The notes under the pieces are model-generated. The model searched no databases. It saw nothing but the letters and a program-made list of their open reading frames with translations, and was not told where the DNA came from. Shown one piece after another: positions 36,587 through 45,442 of a stretch of DNA of 64,000 nucleotides. Location of the stretch: the NCBI GenBank assembly GCA_945863875.1, contig CAMBBS010000011.1:54211-118210 (forward strand), in the 5' to 3' direction. Made by a program: the position numbers and the translations under genes. Numbering within the stretch: the stretch's first letter is position 1; each line of letters opens with the position of its first letter. Source of the stretch: Desulfopila aestuarii DSM 18488. Its GTDB lineage: Bacteria; Desulfobacterota; Desulfobulbia; Desulfobulbales; Desulfocapsaceae.

Positions 36587-37483
36587 TTGAGCATTTCCAT
36601 GAGTCCATCGATAGTTTCCCTGCCGGACACGGGGAAACCATATCCGACACTGCTTGCCTTTCTTGCCGGGCGTTTCCCGAAAATCCCCGAGCAGACATGG
36701 CTGGAACGGATTGCGGCGGGAAAGGTGCTCACCGAGGAAGGACAGCCGGTCACCCTGACGACGGCGTATCTGCCGAACAAGCGGTTATTCTATTTTCGGG
36801 AGGTACGGCAGGAGCCGGCGATTCCTTTTCAGGAGCGGATTCTTTTTGTAAACGAGCACCTGATGGTGGTCTGCAAACCGCATTTTCTTCCCGTCATCCC
36901 CGGCGGGACCTCTGTTCGTGAAACGCTGCTCAACAGACTGCAGGAAACCACCGGCAACCCGTTCCTTTCGCCCATCAATCGCATTGATCAGGGCACGGCC
37001 GGCCTCGTGCTCATGTCGGTGAACAAAGAAACCCGGGGGGCATACCAACAGCTGTTTATGGATGGACGGGTAAGGAAAACCTATGAAGCAATTGGCCGGT
37101 TTCCCTCGGATGCAGGCCGGAGCGAATGGCTGGTGGAAAACCGGCTCGAGACGGGAGAACCCTGGTTCCGGATGAAAACCTGTGCGGGCACGATCAATGC
37201 CCGGTCGCGCATCCGGCTGCTTGAAATCGGCGCGGCCCGGGCCCGCTTTCAACTTTCCCCCCTGACCGGGAAAAAGCACCAGCTGCGCATCCATATGAGC
37301 GGCCTGGGTTTTTCCATTGTCAATGACCGGTATTATCCGGCACTCCTGCCGGAAATACCCTGCGATTTCAGCCGGCCCCTTCAGCTGCTGTCGCAAAAAA
37401 TCGACTTCCGCGATCCGATCACCGGGCAGGAGATGTCCTTTACCTCACCGCGACAGCTATCCCTGCAAGAAGTGTCCCGGTGA
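36587..37483 (+). CDS. RluA family pseudouridine synthase
   Basis: 298 residues. The catalytic motif INRIDQGTAGLVLMSVNKE holds the essential Asp (the usual HRLD is NRID), and the C-terminal part has SPLTGKKHQLRIHMSGLGFSIVNDRYY, the RluA motif III. It converts uridine to pseudouridine in rRNA or tRNA; the site is unknown. The N-terminal part is S4-like but weak. The start is probably the TTG at 36587 with AAGGGGG five bases before; the first ATG is at 36599, far from a ribosome site. It converges with the next gene. Confidence 0.88.
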   Translation: MSISMSPSIVSLPDTGKPYPTLLAFLAGRFPKIPEQTWLERIAAGKVLTEEGQPVTLTTAYLPNKRLFYFREVRQEPAIPFQERILFVNEHLMVVCKPHFLPVIPGGTSVRETLLNRLQETTGNPFLSPINRIDQGTAGLVLMSVNKETRGAYQQLFMDGRVRKTYEAIGRFPSDAGRSEWLVENRLETGEPWFRMKTCAGTINARSRIRLLEIGAARARFQLSPLTGKKHQLRIHMSGLGFSIVNDRYYPALLPEIPCDFSRPLQLLSQKIDFRDPITGQEMSFTSPRQLSLQEVSR

Positions 37484-37494
37484 ACGGCCCGGCA

Positions 37495-37899
37495 TCAGCA
37501 GCCGCAGCCGCAGGAACCGCCGCAGCCGCCGCTGGCCAGGGCTTTTGCCAAAGACTGGACGATTTCCTGATTCTCGGCTTCGCTGACTGCGGTTACCTCG
37601 GCGAGCAGAGTGAGCGCCTCAGGGATGATCTGTATGCCAAGTGCCCGATACAGCGGCAAACAGAGATGGCCGAAAAATGCATGACCTTCACCGCTTGACA
37701 CGGCGAAGGTCATGCTCTCGCCTATGGCTTTATCGTGCAAGGCTGCTTCGAAGGGGCAAAGTCCGTCACTTGCCACCCCATAGATAAATTGGAAATTGAC
37801 CGGGGAGCCGGTCAGATTATATGTTGCCGACGCACTGCCGCTGCTGCCGGCGAGAAGCGACAGGGTTATTTTTTTCAAGGGCTCAATAGTTGCTGTCAA
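37495..37899 (-). CDS. FKBP/SlyD-like protein with Cys-rich tail
   Basis: 134 residues. The central part, FQFIYGVASDGLCPFEAALHDK followed by IGESMTFAVSSGEGHAFFG, follows the layout of FKBP-type peptidyl-prolyl isomerases of the SlyD kind. The last ten residues are Gly/Cys only (GCGGSCGCGC), a metal-binding tail like those in SlyD and some HypB proteins, which would fit nickel or other metal handling. The similarity is modest and isomerase residues cannot be checked, so the call is tentative. A TTG start at 37899 has AAGGAG six bases before it. Confidence 0.55.
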   Translation of the reverse strand: MTATIEPLKKITLSLLAGSSGSASATYNLTGSPVNFQFIYGVASDGLCPFEAALHDKAIGESMTFAVSSGEGHAFFGHLCLPLYRALGIQIIPEALTLLAEVTAVSEAENQEIVQSLAKALASGGCGGSCGCGC

Positions 37900-38003
37900 T
37901 GGTCTCTCCTTGCCACCTCTTTAACGAGGAGTATCATGGCAACAGATGCTCGTATTTGTCCTGCTGCCGTTTCAGTTATCCGGGAGACGGTTGTCACCGG
38001 TTG

Positions 38004-38828
38004 TCACAGATACAGGCCTGGTTCCTTACGTTCCGCACAATTTTCATGCAGCCACTGCACTTTCTGCTTGATCGGCTCGGCGGCAATCTGTAAGGCATCT
38101 TCCGGGCAGGTTTTCAGGCAGGCACAACAGAAAATGCAGAGATTCTGGTCTATCTGTATTCCGGATGCCAGTGAAATGGCGCCGGTAGGACAGGCCGGCA
38201 GACAGGCGCCACACTCGGTGCATACCGACTGCAGAACCAGGGGGGTAAATGGCATTTTCCCCGCGGCTGCTTTATAGGGTATGTTGCCCGGCACCTTCAG
38301 GCTGTCTGCGCCTGGCCAATCCTGGAGCGCCAGAAGTTTTTCAAGGATTTGTGAGCCAAAGGTGGTGGCAGTCGCCAGGTCCGCATTGTCAGGCCGGTCG
38401 GCTGCGATGGGCATTTCCGCTCCGGAATATGAGTGCTCGCCGATAAACGTTCCGGCGGCCAGGGGGAGAAAATTGGCTTTCACTGCGATATCCCGCAGTT
38501 CAATCAGGGCATCTTCGAAATCCCGGTTGCCGTAGGTTACGACAATGACCGCCGGGCCCTTGCTTCCCTGCAGCGCCGCAAGTCTTTGAACAGCAAGGGG
38601 TGCAACCCGCCCGCCATAAACCGGAACGCCGATAATAGCCAGCTCGTCCGCCCCGACATGCAGTTCAGAAACCGCATCGGGATAGGTCAGGTCGTTCGTT
38701 TCGCAGGGGATATCGGCCATGGCCGAGGCAATTGCGTCAATAACTTTTTTCGAGGTTCTGGTCGGAGAAAAAGAGATAAGCCGTATTTTTTTGATCTGCA
38801 TGGGGGTCCCGTCGGTTGATTTTATCAT
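38004..38828 (-). CDS. EFR1-family flavodoxin/ferredoxin fusion
   Basis: 274 residues. Residues 10-190 are a flavodoxin-like domain (LISFSPTRTSKKV, the FMN phosphate loop; VPVYGGRVAP; VVTYGNRDFEDAL). Residues 195-260 hold two 4Fe-4S clusters: CTECGACLPACPTGAI and CIFCCACLKTCPEDAL. EFR1 proteins are anaerobe electron carriers joining both cofactors. The start ATG overlaps the stop of the sugar dehydrogenase by four bases (ATGA); an internal ATG ten codons in is an alternative. It could supply electrons to or take them from the nearby aldehyde oxidoreductase (inference). Confidence 0.9.
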   Translation of the reverse strand: MIKSTDGTPMQIKKIRLISFSPTRTSKKVIDAIASAMADIPCETNDLTYPDAVSELHVGADELAIIGVPVYGGRVAPLAVQRLAALQGSKGPAVIVVTYGNRDFEDALIELRDIAVKANFLPLAAGTFIGEHSYSGAEMPIAADRPDNADLATATTFGSQILEKLLALQDWPGADSLKVPGNIPYKAAAGKMPFTPLVLQSVCTECGACLPACPTGAISLASGIQIDQNLCIFCCACLKTCPEDALQIAAEPIKQKVQWLHENCAERKEPGLYL

Positions 38829-39955
38829 GGGTTTTGCGGACGAAGTCGAAGAATTCTTCCGGAATCAGTAGAAAAATACAGCAAACCGTCAGGACTTTCA
38901 ACTACACATCGTATACGTTCGACAAGATCAGCCAGCAGCCTCTCTTCCTCCACCGCCTCACCGTCCTCACTGATGACCACTCTATTGAGATGCCGCAGGG
39001 CCAAGGCGCCGGCAAACAGATTCCCCTGCCAGCGGGGAAAGGCTTTACCGGAATAGAGCAGCAAACTGCCCGGGGCAATCGAGGGGATATACACTTTCAC
39101 CGCATCGACCATGGTGGTTTTTGCCTGCCCCTCGCCTACCGGTACCGGCCCCCAGTATTCCTTCCCGTGCGAGACAACCGGCCAGCCATAGTTTTTGCCA
39201 GGGGTGATACTATTGATCTCATCGCCTCCGCGCGGGCCATGTTCATTACTCCACAGCCGGTCATGCCGCGTATCATAGACAATGCCCTGCGGATTACGAT
39301 GGCCATAGCTCCAGATCTCCGGCAGCCCGCCGCCGTTTGCAAACGGATTATCGTCCGGTACCGTCCCGTCGAGATTGACCCGGAGGATCGAGCCGGCATG
39401 GGTTGTCAGGTCCTGGCCATTGGCGCGTTCCCCCCGGTCACCGATGGTGAAAAACAGGTGACCATTGTTGTCAAAGGCCATACGGCTGCCGAAATGACGG
39501 GTGGTTTTTGTGGCAGACTGAGTGACCAGCAGGTCCTGCCAGTCCTGCAATCGATTTTCGAAGAGATGCGCCCTGGCCAGGGTCGTCACTCCCTGCCCCG
39601 CCTGTTCTTTGCTGTAGGTGAAATAGATCCACCCTCCGGCGGCATATCCCTTTGGCACGGCGACATCGAGCATTCCCCCCTGGCCCTGGCTGAAGACCTT
39701 CGGGCCGCCCTGCAGCGCCGTTTTCCTGCCGGAATGTAGCTCGAGCAAGGAGACCTTGCCTGCCCGCTCGGTGAAAAGGAGCTCAGTCGGGCTCAGAAAA
39801 ACCATTCCCCAGGGAACACCAAGGCCACGGACAACCTCTTCAACCTGAAAATCCATCCCGGCACTGCGGCCGACAAAGAGCGGGCGGCATAAACCCTGCT
39901 CAAGCAGCATGACACTCAGCAACAGCGACATACCTATCATCCTGGTCATCGGCAC
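38825..39955 (-). CDS. PQQ-dependent sugar (aldose) dehydrogenase family protein
   Basis: 376 residues with a signal peptide ending near residue 25. The six-bladed propeller has the family hallmarks: RGLGVPWGMVFLSPTELLFTERAGKVSLL, HFGSRMAFDNNGHLFFTIGDRG, NPFANGG, EIWSYGHRNPQGIVYD, NEHGPRGGDEINSITPGKNYGWP. Such GSDH/YliI-type enzymes oxidise aldoses in the periplasm with PQQ; in an anaerobe lacking PQQ synthesis the true cofactor is open. It is coupled to the EFR1 gene by a four-base overlap, an odd partnership of a periplasmic and a cytoplasmic protein. Confidence 0.88.
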   Translation of the reverse strand: MPMTRMIGMSLLLSVMLLEQGLCRPLFVGRSAGMDFQVEEVVRGLGVPWGMVFLSPTELLFTERAGKVSLLELHSGRKTALQGGPKVFSQGQGGMLDVAVPKGYAAGGWIYFTYSKEQAGQGVTTLARAHLFENRLQDWQDLLVTQSATKTTRHFGSRMAFDNNGHLFFTIGDRGERANGQDLTTHAGSILRVNLDGTVPDDNPFANGGGLPEIWSYGHRNPQGIVYDTRHDRLWSNEHGPRGGDEINSITPGKNYGWPVVSHGKEYWGPVPVGEGQAKTTMVDAVKVYIPSIAPGSLLLYSGKAFPRWQGNLFAGALALRHLNRVVISEDGEAVEEERLLADLVERIRCVVESPDGLLYFSTDSGRILRLRPQNP

Positions 39956-39986
39956 AACCTCCTCGTTTATTCGCCAAAAGAAACGC

Positions 39987-40015
39987 TTGTGGGATATAAG
40001 GATAATAATTATACT
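39987..40015 (+). promoter_or_regulatory. Promoter of the 54-residue peptide gene
   Basis: TTGTGG at 39987-39992 and TATACT at 40010-40015 with a 17-base spacer. Expected start near 40022, giving a leader of about 65 bases before the small gene at 40088. Confidence 0.55.
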
Positions 40016-40087
40016 GAGCGGCGCCAGTGAACAAATTAATTGTCACCCCGGTAAACGGGAAGAAAGGAACGAACAGGAGAACAGAAC

Positions 40088-40252
40088 ATGACCGCAGAAA
40101 AGACCGCCACACCGGTAACACACGCGCAGAAAGGAACGGATCAGCCCGCGTGGTACGATGTCTTCATAGACATTTTCAAGAAATTACTCGAATACAAATA
40201 CAACAGGTTTACTTACGGCACGTTTACCTACGGCACGAAAAAGAAGTTCTGA
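40088..40252 (+). CDS. 54-residue peptide with FTYGT repeat
   Basis: A small open frame with AGGAG eight to nine bases before the ATG and a good promoter upstream. The first 20 residues are polar and unstructured; the middle WYDVFIDIFKKLLEYKYN is an amphipathic helix; the end repeats FTYGT twice and closes KKKF. I do not recognise it. It is alone on the plus strand, between the divergent sugar dehydrogenase and the converging moaD-aor operon. A small membrane-associated or complex-associated protein is possible, as is a modified-peptide precursor, since the repeated aromatic C terminus behind a leader-like segment has that look, though no maturase is adjacent. Confidence 0.6.
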   Translation: MTAEKTATPVTHAQKGTDQPAWYDVFIDIFKKLLEYKYNRFTYGTFTYGTKKKF

Positions 40253-40271
40253 GACGACAGCGACTCTCCCG

Positions 40272-40490
40272 TCAACCGCCGGAAATAGCCGGGAAGACGT
40301 CGATCTCATCCCCATCTTGCACCAGATCATTTCTGCTAATCACCTGGCCGCAACGTACGGCGATAATAGCGCCAAGGTCGATACCAGACTGGCGGCGGCA
40401 CTGTTGCAACACCGTCGCCAGGGTTTCCTGCCTGCGAAGAGATATCTCTATCCTGCCGATATCGGTCAATTTAAAATTGACCGTTACCAT
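40272..40490 (-). CDS. MoaD/ThiS family sulfur carrier
   Basis: 72 residues, ubiquitin-like: MVTVNFKLTDIGRIEISL at the start, QDGDEIDVFPAISGG at the end. The C-terminal Gly-Gly is the site of adenylation and thiocarboxylation. Overlap of seven bases with the aldehyde oxidoreductase gene and the known pairing of MoaD-like proteins with tungsten oxidoreductases indicate that it supplies sulfur for that enzyme's pterin cofactor. Confidence 0.9.
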   Translation of the reverse strand: MVTVNFKLTDIGRIEISLRRQETLATVLQQCRRQSGIDLGAIIAVRCGQVISRNDLVQDGDEIDVFPAISGG

Positions 40491-42190
40491 TTTCTGGCCA
40501 GGGCCGATTCTTCATCGGTGATATCCATCACCTCCCCGGTTTCAGGCTGGACTTCTTCATAAAAGGTTTCGGTAAACCGATAGTCCTGTGCGGTTATACC
40601 GGCATCGGTATTGAACTGGTGTTCAATGCGCAGGGTTTTTTTCACCATATCATCAAATTCCACTTCAGTAATATCCACACCATAACGGAATTGAATGAGA
40701 TCCAGCAGGGGCTGCATATTATTTCTTACCGAATAGCGGACAAAGTTGCACATGCCCATCGCATCCATGCGGGAGCCGATTACCTGGAATTTTTTTGACA
40801 GGGCCACTTTGCCTTCCTTGCTGGTCGGTACTTCTTCGTCGCGCAGGGTAAAACCAAAGGTGTGATCCGCGCCCATCGGGGTAGACAGATAGGTCATGGC
40901 CATGCCCTTGCTGCCCCTGGGCTCATAGGCGGGAATCGCCTGACCGAGCACATGGGGAGCATGCCGGACCCCGAGCACCCTGGCGGCAGTCTTACACCCG
41001 GAGGCAAGTATGCGACCAAGCGGTGTCAGCGCTCTGACTTCCTCCATCAAGGCGATCGCCGCCGTCGTATCGCCAAACTCGGCGATGCCCGCCTCCATGG
41101 CCACGCCGATGGCGGCACCGACGTCAAGGGTGTCGACCCCGGCATCATTGGCAATACGGTTCAGCGTTGCGATGGCATCGAGGTCCTTGAGGCAGAGATT
41201 CGAACCCATCAGGGCCATGGTTTCATACTCAACCGGGGAACAGAGCAGTCTCCCGTCTTTATCGGGATACACATTGGAACACTGGATCGCACATGGATGC
41301 ATGCAGGCGTGTTGTGTCCGTCCTTCTCCGTCACGTTGCTTGATGGTATCGTACATGGTCTGGGCATTTATCTTTTCCGCCCCTTCCATCACGCCGTGCC
41401 GGAAATTCTGTGTCGGCAACACTTTCAAAGCCTGACAGATGTCGACCATCGCCGCGGTGCCGTATTTGGTAAATAGGGTGGATACCGGGTTTTCCTTAAG
41501 CAACTGGACAATTTTCTTTGCGCCGGCTTTGAAGGCATCCTCGTCGACGAAGGCGGGTTTTATTTTGCCATCGTTTAAGATCACCATCGCGATAATCTTT
41601 TTAGATGCCATCACCGCGCCAAGCCCACCGCGTCCAGCGTACCGTGAGCAGACGCCATGGGGATCGGAACAGGCAATACCCGTCGCGGAGAGCAGTTTCT
41701 CGGCGGTCGGCCCAATGGTGATGCAACCGGCTTTGACGCCGAATTGTTGGGTAAGTAAAGCGGATTTTTCATAAACGCCTTTGCCGGCGAGAAAACCTCC
41801 GTCAACAAATTCGGTTTTTTCCGAACCAATGACGATAATCTTCCACCCGGCATCCCCCGGAGGCGCATCTTCGAGCGTAATACAGCGCAGGCCCTGCTGC
41901 GACATGCGCGTGCCGACAATCCCGCCGGCATTGCTCTCTTTTATCCCACCGGTAAGGGGACTTTTCCCGCCGATACTCAATCGATCAGAGCTGGATACGG
42001 CCGTGCCGCTCAGTACCCCCGAGCAAAAAAAGAGTTTATTTTTTTTACCGAGAGCGTCACAGGTCGCCGGCACCTCGCTGCTGACCAGATAAGAAGACAG
42101 CGTCCTGCCACCAAGGAGAAATTCCTTTGCGTCGAAGGTCTCCATTTGGGCCGTGCAGGATGCAGTGTTGATTCGTAACATTGAAAACAT
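40484..42190 (-). CDS. Aldehyde:ferredoxin oxidoreductase family (W/Mo-pterin) enzyme
   Basis: 568 residues from the ATG at 42190 (GGAG six bases upstream). The N-terminal pterin-binding domain has FFCSGVLSGTAVSSSDRLSIGGKSPLTGG; the middle has HACMHPCAIQCSNVYPDK, a C-x3-C-x3-C cluster motif, and LDTLDVGAAIG; the C-terminal part has YEPRGSKGMAMTYLSTPMGADHT and the fourth cluster Cys in AMGMCNFVRYS. AOR-type enzymes oxidise aldehydes to acids with ferredoxin; the C-x3-C-x3-C form is that of the YdhV-like branch, whose substrates are less known. moaD overlaps its end, and a long leader of about 250 bases precedes it. Confidence 0.88.
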   Translation of the reverse strand: MFSMLRINTASCTAQMETFDAKEFLLGGRTLSSYLVSSEVPATCDALGKKNKLFFCSGVLSGTAVSSSDRLSIGGKSPLTGGIKESNAGGIVGTRMSQQGLRCITLEDAPPGDAGWKIIVIGSEKTEFVDGGFLAGKGVYEKSALLTQQFGVKAGCITIGPTAEKLLSATGIACSDPHGVCSRYAGRGGLGAVMASKKIIAMVILNDGKIKPAFVDEDAFKAGAKKIVQLLKENPVSTLFTKYGTAAMVDICQALKVLPTQNFRHGVMEGAEKINAQTMYDTIKQRDGEGRTQHACMHPCAIQCSNVYPDKDGRLLCSPVEYETMALMGSNLCLKDLDAIATLNRIANDAGVDTLDVGAAIGVAMEAGIAEFGDTTAAIALMEEVRALTPLGRILASGCKTAARVLGVRHAPHVLGQAIPAYEPRGSKGMAMTYLSTPMGADHTFGFTLRDEEVPTSKEGKVALSKKFQVIGSRMDAMGMCNFVRYSVRNNMQPLLDLIQFRYGVDITEVEFDDMVKKTLRIEHQFNTDAGITAQDYRFTETFYEEVQPETGEVMDITDEESALARKW

Positions 42191-42199
42191 ACTTTTCTC

Positions 42200-42330
42200 C
42201 ATTATTCTCAGCTTTTTTGCTCTTGCGGAAATACCTTTCCAGTGCAGCCGCCTGGGGGAGGCTACTCACCAATATTTCTCTTTATCGTCTTCCAGCCAGC
42301 GGTCCCCCCATCTGCTCAGATTGGAAATTT
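42200..42330 (-). promoter_or_regulatory. Long structured leader of aor, candidate Mo/W-cofactor riboswitch
   Basis: The minus-strand leader of the aldehyde oxidoreductase contains GTAGCCTCCCCCAGGCGG followed by GCACTGGAAAGGTATTTCCGC, a CCUCC...GGAAAGGU pattern that reminds me of the Moco/Tuco RNA motif, and an upstream GGGGGGACC able to pair with the C-run. The gene it precedes makes a cofactor-dependent enzyme with its own MoaD. I could not run a covariance model, and I recall the consensus only in part, so the call is tentative. Confidence 0.35.
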
Positions 42331-42440
42331 CAGCTATGATAGTGGTAACCACCGAAACCAAGGTGCGACGTGACTGTTAGCTCTCCACCTTTCGTGTCAG
42401 TCAAACGCCCTGGGCAATGTATACAATATATGAATACTAT

Positions 42441-42469
42441 CCAAGTATGCTATTTTTCCAGCGGTGTCA
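42441..42469 (-). promoter_or_regulatory. Putative aor-moaD promoter
   Basis: TTGACA (42469-42464) and TACTTG (42446-42441) on the minus strand, 17 bases apart. The -10 region lies inside the inverted repeat ATACTTGGATAGTAT, with another GTATAC-type repeat after it, so a regulator could bind here. Transcripts from here would have a leader of about 245 bases. Confidence 0.5.
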
Positions 42470-42567
42470 AGATTTTTTTGTTCACCCGGCGCGCACATAT
42501 GGAGGCGGCATCCCTGCAGGAAAAAAAGACGGCCATCTTCTTTTAACGACAAAGCGAAACGGCAAGA

Positions 42568-44841
42568 TTATTTGTCAGGCTGATACCACCGGAGGCGCAG
42601 GGCATTCGTAACGACCGAAACGGAACTGAGCGCCATGGCGGCGCCGCCAATCATCGGATTGAGAGTCGGCCCACCAAAAATGGCCAGCACGCCCGCCGCC
42701 ACTGGAATCCCGACGACATTATAGGCAAAGGCCCAGAAAAGATTCTGACGGATATTGCGCATGGTCGCCCGGCTGAGGCCAATGGCCCGACCGACCCCGT
42801 CCAGATGGCCGTTCATCAACACGATATCGGCCGACTCCATGGCAACATCGATACCGGTGCCCATGGCCATGCCGACATCGGCCCTGGCCAGCGCCGGCGC
42901 GTCATTAATACCATCACCGATCATGGCCACCACCTCCCCGGCCCGCTGTAAACGGACGATCTCCTCTTCCTTTTTGTCAGGCAGGACTCCGGCGACAACC
43001 CTGTCTATCCCTGCCTGGCGGGCGACGGCCCGGGCCGTCTTCTCATTGTCCCCGGTGAGCATGACCACCTTGAGGCCCATTGCCTGCAGATCGCGGATGG
43101 TTTTCTTTGCCTCCGCCTTCAGCGGATCGGCAATGGCCAGCAGACCGGCCAGCGCCCCGTCCACGGCCAGATAGAGCACGGTCTTGCCCATATCGGACAA
43201 GGCCCCGGCCTCTTTGACTACCTGTTCGGACAAACCCTCTATTTGCTGTTCCATGAGAAATTCAACATTACCGAAGAGAACGTCATACCTGCTCCCGTTA
43301 AGCAAAAGAGATGAGCTAATGCCCCGGCCGAGGGTGGCCGAAAAGGATTGCGGCTCGGCCCTGGGACACGCTCTTTTTTTGGCAGCGGCGATAACCGCCT
43401 CGGCCAGCGGATGTTCCGAGCGACTCTCGGCTCCGGCGGCTAGGCTCAGCAGCATGGTTTCATCGTAACCGGCAAAGGGACGGCTGTCGGTGACCTCGGG
43501 CCGGCCCAGCGTCAGCGTACCGGTTTTGTCAAAGACCACACAGCTCACCTTCTGGGCCAGTTCCAATACCTCGCCGCTCTTCACCAGAACACCGAGCTGC
43601 GCGCCGCGGCCGGTGCCGACCATGATCGAGGTCGGCGTGGCAAGCCCCATGGCACAGGGGCAGGCAATGACCAGCACGGCGATAAAAATCCGCAGTGCGA
43701 AACTGAACTCGGCGCCACCGATAAAGAACCAGGACAGGCCGGAAGCGGAGGCAATGACGATTACCGCCGGCACAAAATAGAGGCTGATGCGATCGGCGAG
43801 ACTGGCAATCGGCGCCTTTGTCCCCTGGGCATCCTGCACTAATTTGACGATCCGGGCAAGCATGGTATCCCGGCCGACCTTAATGGCCTCCATGGTCAAG
43901 GCCCCGTTTTTGTTCAGCGTCCCGCCAAAAATATTATCGCCCGTACGTTTTACTACCGGCATGCTCTCGCCGGTGAGCATCGATTCGTCAACTGCTGATT
44001 CTCCGTCGATGATTGTCCCATCGACCGGAATCCGCTCTCCGGGCCGGATGAGAAGATGATCGGCTACCCGTATCTCTGCCACCGCCACCAGACGCTGGCC
44101 ATTCCCGTCAATCAGCGTCGCCGTCGGCGGGGCGAGCTGCATCAGCTGTCTGATGGCATCGGTGGTTCTCGCCTTCGACCTGGCCTCAAGATATTTGCCG
44201 AGAGAAACCAAGGCAATCAACATCGCCGCCGATTCAAAATAGAGGTCATGGGCCCGGGCGACAGCATCGATGCCCAGGCCGATCTCCACCAGATTCCAGG
44301 TGGAATAGACAAAGGCCGCTCCGGTGCCGATGGCGATCAGCGAGTCCATGGTTGGTCCCCCGCGCAGCAGTGCCGGAATACCGCTCAGATAAAAATTTCT
44401 GCCAAGATAGAGAACAGGCAACAGCAGCAGGAACTGGACGGCGGCATGGGTAAACGGTGCATGCCCTGGATGGATGTTCTTCGGCAGGGAAATACCGACC
44501 ATATGGGCCATCGACAGACACATGATGAGCAGTGCCAGGATAAAGGTGGGCAAAAGGCCCCTTTTCATCGTCTGCAGCCGGTCAGCCGCTTCCTGCGCAT
44601 CCGCCGGGTCATCACCGTCCGCCGTCGCCGCTTCGGCGGAAAAACCAAGACCGGCAATAGCCTGTTGTATGGCAGCGATGGTCACGGCATCCGGATCATA
44701 GACGATCTGCGCCTTGGCCGTGGCCAGATTCACCGCGCAACGGCTTACTCCGGCAAGGTTACCAACCACTCGCTCAATACGGCTGGAACAGGCCGCACAA
44801 TGCATACCTTTGATATTCGCTTCGAAGTTTTCTATGGCCAT
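42568..44841 (-). CDS. copA: Copper-translocating P1B-type ATPase
   Basis: 757 residues. One HMA domain ([11 protein letters not shown]15 and C18), eight membrane helices with the CPC metal site in [15 protein letters not shown], the phosphorylation motif [11 protein letters not shown], the SEHPLAEAV His-Pro motif and [14 protein letters not shown]. The last membrane segment reads [17 protein letters not shown], with the Ser-Ser signature of Cu(I) pumps (P1B-1). It exports Cu(I) from the cytoplasm. The start MAIENF lacks a strong ribosome site. Downstream of it lies the aor leader; upstream a transposase remnant. Confidence 0.93.
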   Translation of the reverse strand: MAIENFEANIKGMHCAACSSRIERVVGNLAGVSRCAVNLATAKAQIVYDPDAVTIAAIQQAIAGLGFSAEAATADGDDPADAQEAADRLQTMKRGLLPTFILALLIMCLSMAHMVGISLPKNIHPGHAPFTHAAVQFLLLLPVLYLGRNFYLSGIPALLRGGPTMDSLIAIGTGAAFVYSTWNLVEIGLGIDAVARAHDLYFESAAMLIALVSLGKYLEARSKARTTDAIRQLMQLAPPTATLIDGNGQRLVAVAEIRVADHLLIRPGERIPVDGTIIDGESAVDESMLTGESMPVVKRTGDNIFGGTLNKNGALTMEAIKVGRDTMLARIVKLVQDAQGTKAPIASLADRISLYFVPAVIVIASASGLSWFFIGGAEFSFALRIFIAVLVIACPCAMGLATPTSIMVGTGRGAQLGVLVKSGEVLELAQKVSCVVFDKTGTLTLGRPEVTDSRPFAGYDETMLLSLAAGAESRSEHPLAEAVIAAAKKRACPRAEPQSFSATLGRGISSSLLLNGSRYDVLFGNVEFLMEQQIEGLSEQVVKEAGALSDMGKTVLYLAVDGALAGLLAIADPLKAEAKKTIRDLQAMGLKVVMLTGDNEKTARAVARQAGIDRVVAGVLPDKKEEEIVRLQRAGEVVAMIGDGINDAPALARADVGMAMGTGIDVAMESADIVLMNGHLDGVGRAIGLSRATMRNIRQNLFWAFAYNVVGIPVAAGVLAIFGGPTLNPMIGGAAMALSSVSVVTNALRLRWYQPDK

Positions 44842-44940
44842 AATCGTGGGAATAGTACCAAAAAAATGTAAGAATTTCGTTCAATTTCTACATAAAATCA
44901 GAAATGATTATTATGCCGATGACAAACATCGCCGTCATAT

Positions 44941-45249
44941 TTGATTAAGATAAACACATCCAAAGGCGAATCAATGCGGCGGGGATCGGCCACTCCGGCA
45001 CCCGAAGCGGTAAGGGTTGAAAAATTTTTCAGTCAGCTGCCTGGGATTTACCACACTATCGAATCATCGGTGGTGATCATGGATCGAGGCATCGCTGCCG
45101 AGAGCCATCTAGCCTGGTTGATCGACCACCAGTACCGGTATCCGGTGGTGAGCCGGCAAAGGAATCACCAGTTCGACACGGAGCGGTCGCTCGAGGTGGT
45201 GAACAAATCGGCGGGATCCCAAAAGTCCCGGTTGCCGGGACGATGGTAA
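44941..45249 (+). pseudogene. Remnant of an IS1634/IS4-type transposase
   Basis: About 65 codons in the middle of this stretch (VEKFFSQLPGIYHTIESSVVIMDRGIAAESHLAWLIDHQYRYPVVSRQRNHQFD) match the internal part of IS1634-like transposases, including the central DDE Asp in IMDRGIA. The N-terminal 200 or more residues, the C-terminal part and both ends are missing, and the reading frame fails after about 45215. It is a dead fragment between copA and the sensor kinase. Nothing else is seen in 44842-45442 apart from AT-rich DNA that must hold the kinase promoter. Confidence 0.75.
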
Positions 45250-45442
45250 CATCTTGTCAGTAACAGGGCCCTTTATTGTTCTGCTCAACATGGGTTATGG
45301 CTATGGCGGAATTCTCCCGCTTTGCAGATAACATACCTTTCACGACCTGGATAAAAGCATTCTAAAAACAAATAATTCTAACGTCGCTAAAAAATATCTG
45401 TTAAGGTAACCTACTTTAATTTTAAGAAAGATTCATATCTTC

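Noticed and set aside
36424..36921. Plus-strand frame overlapping the pseudouridine synthase start
   Set aside because: Out of frame with a well-supported RluA-like gene and without recognisable sequence.
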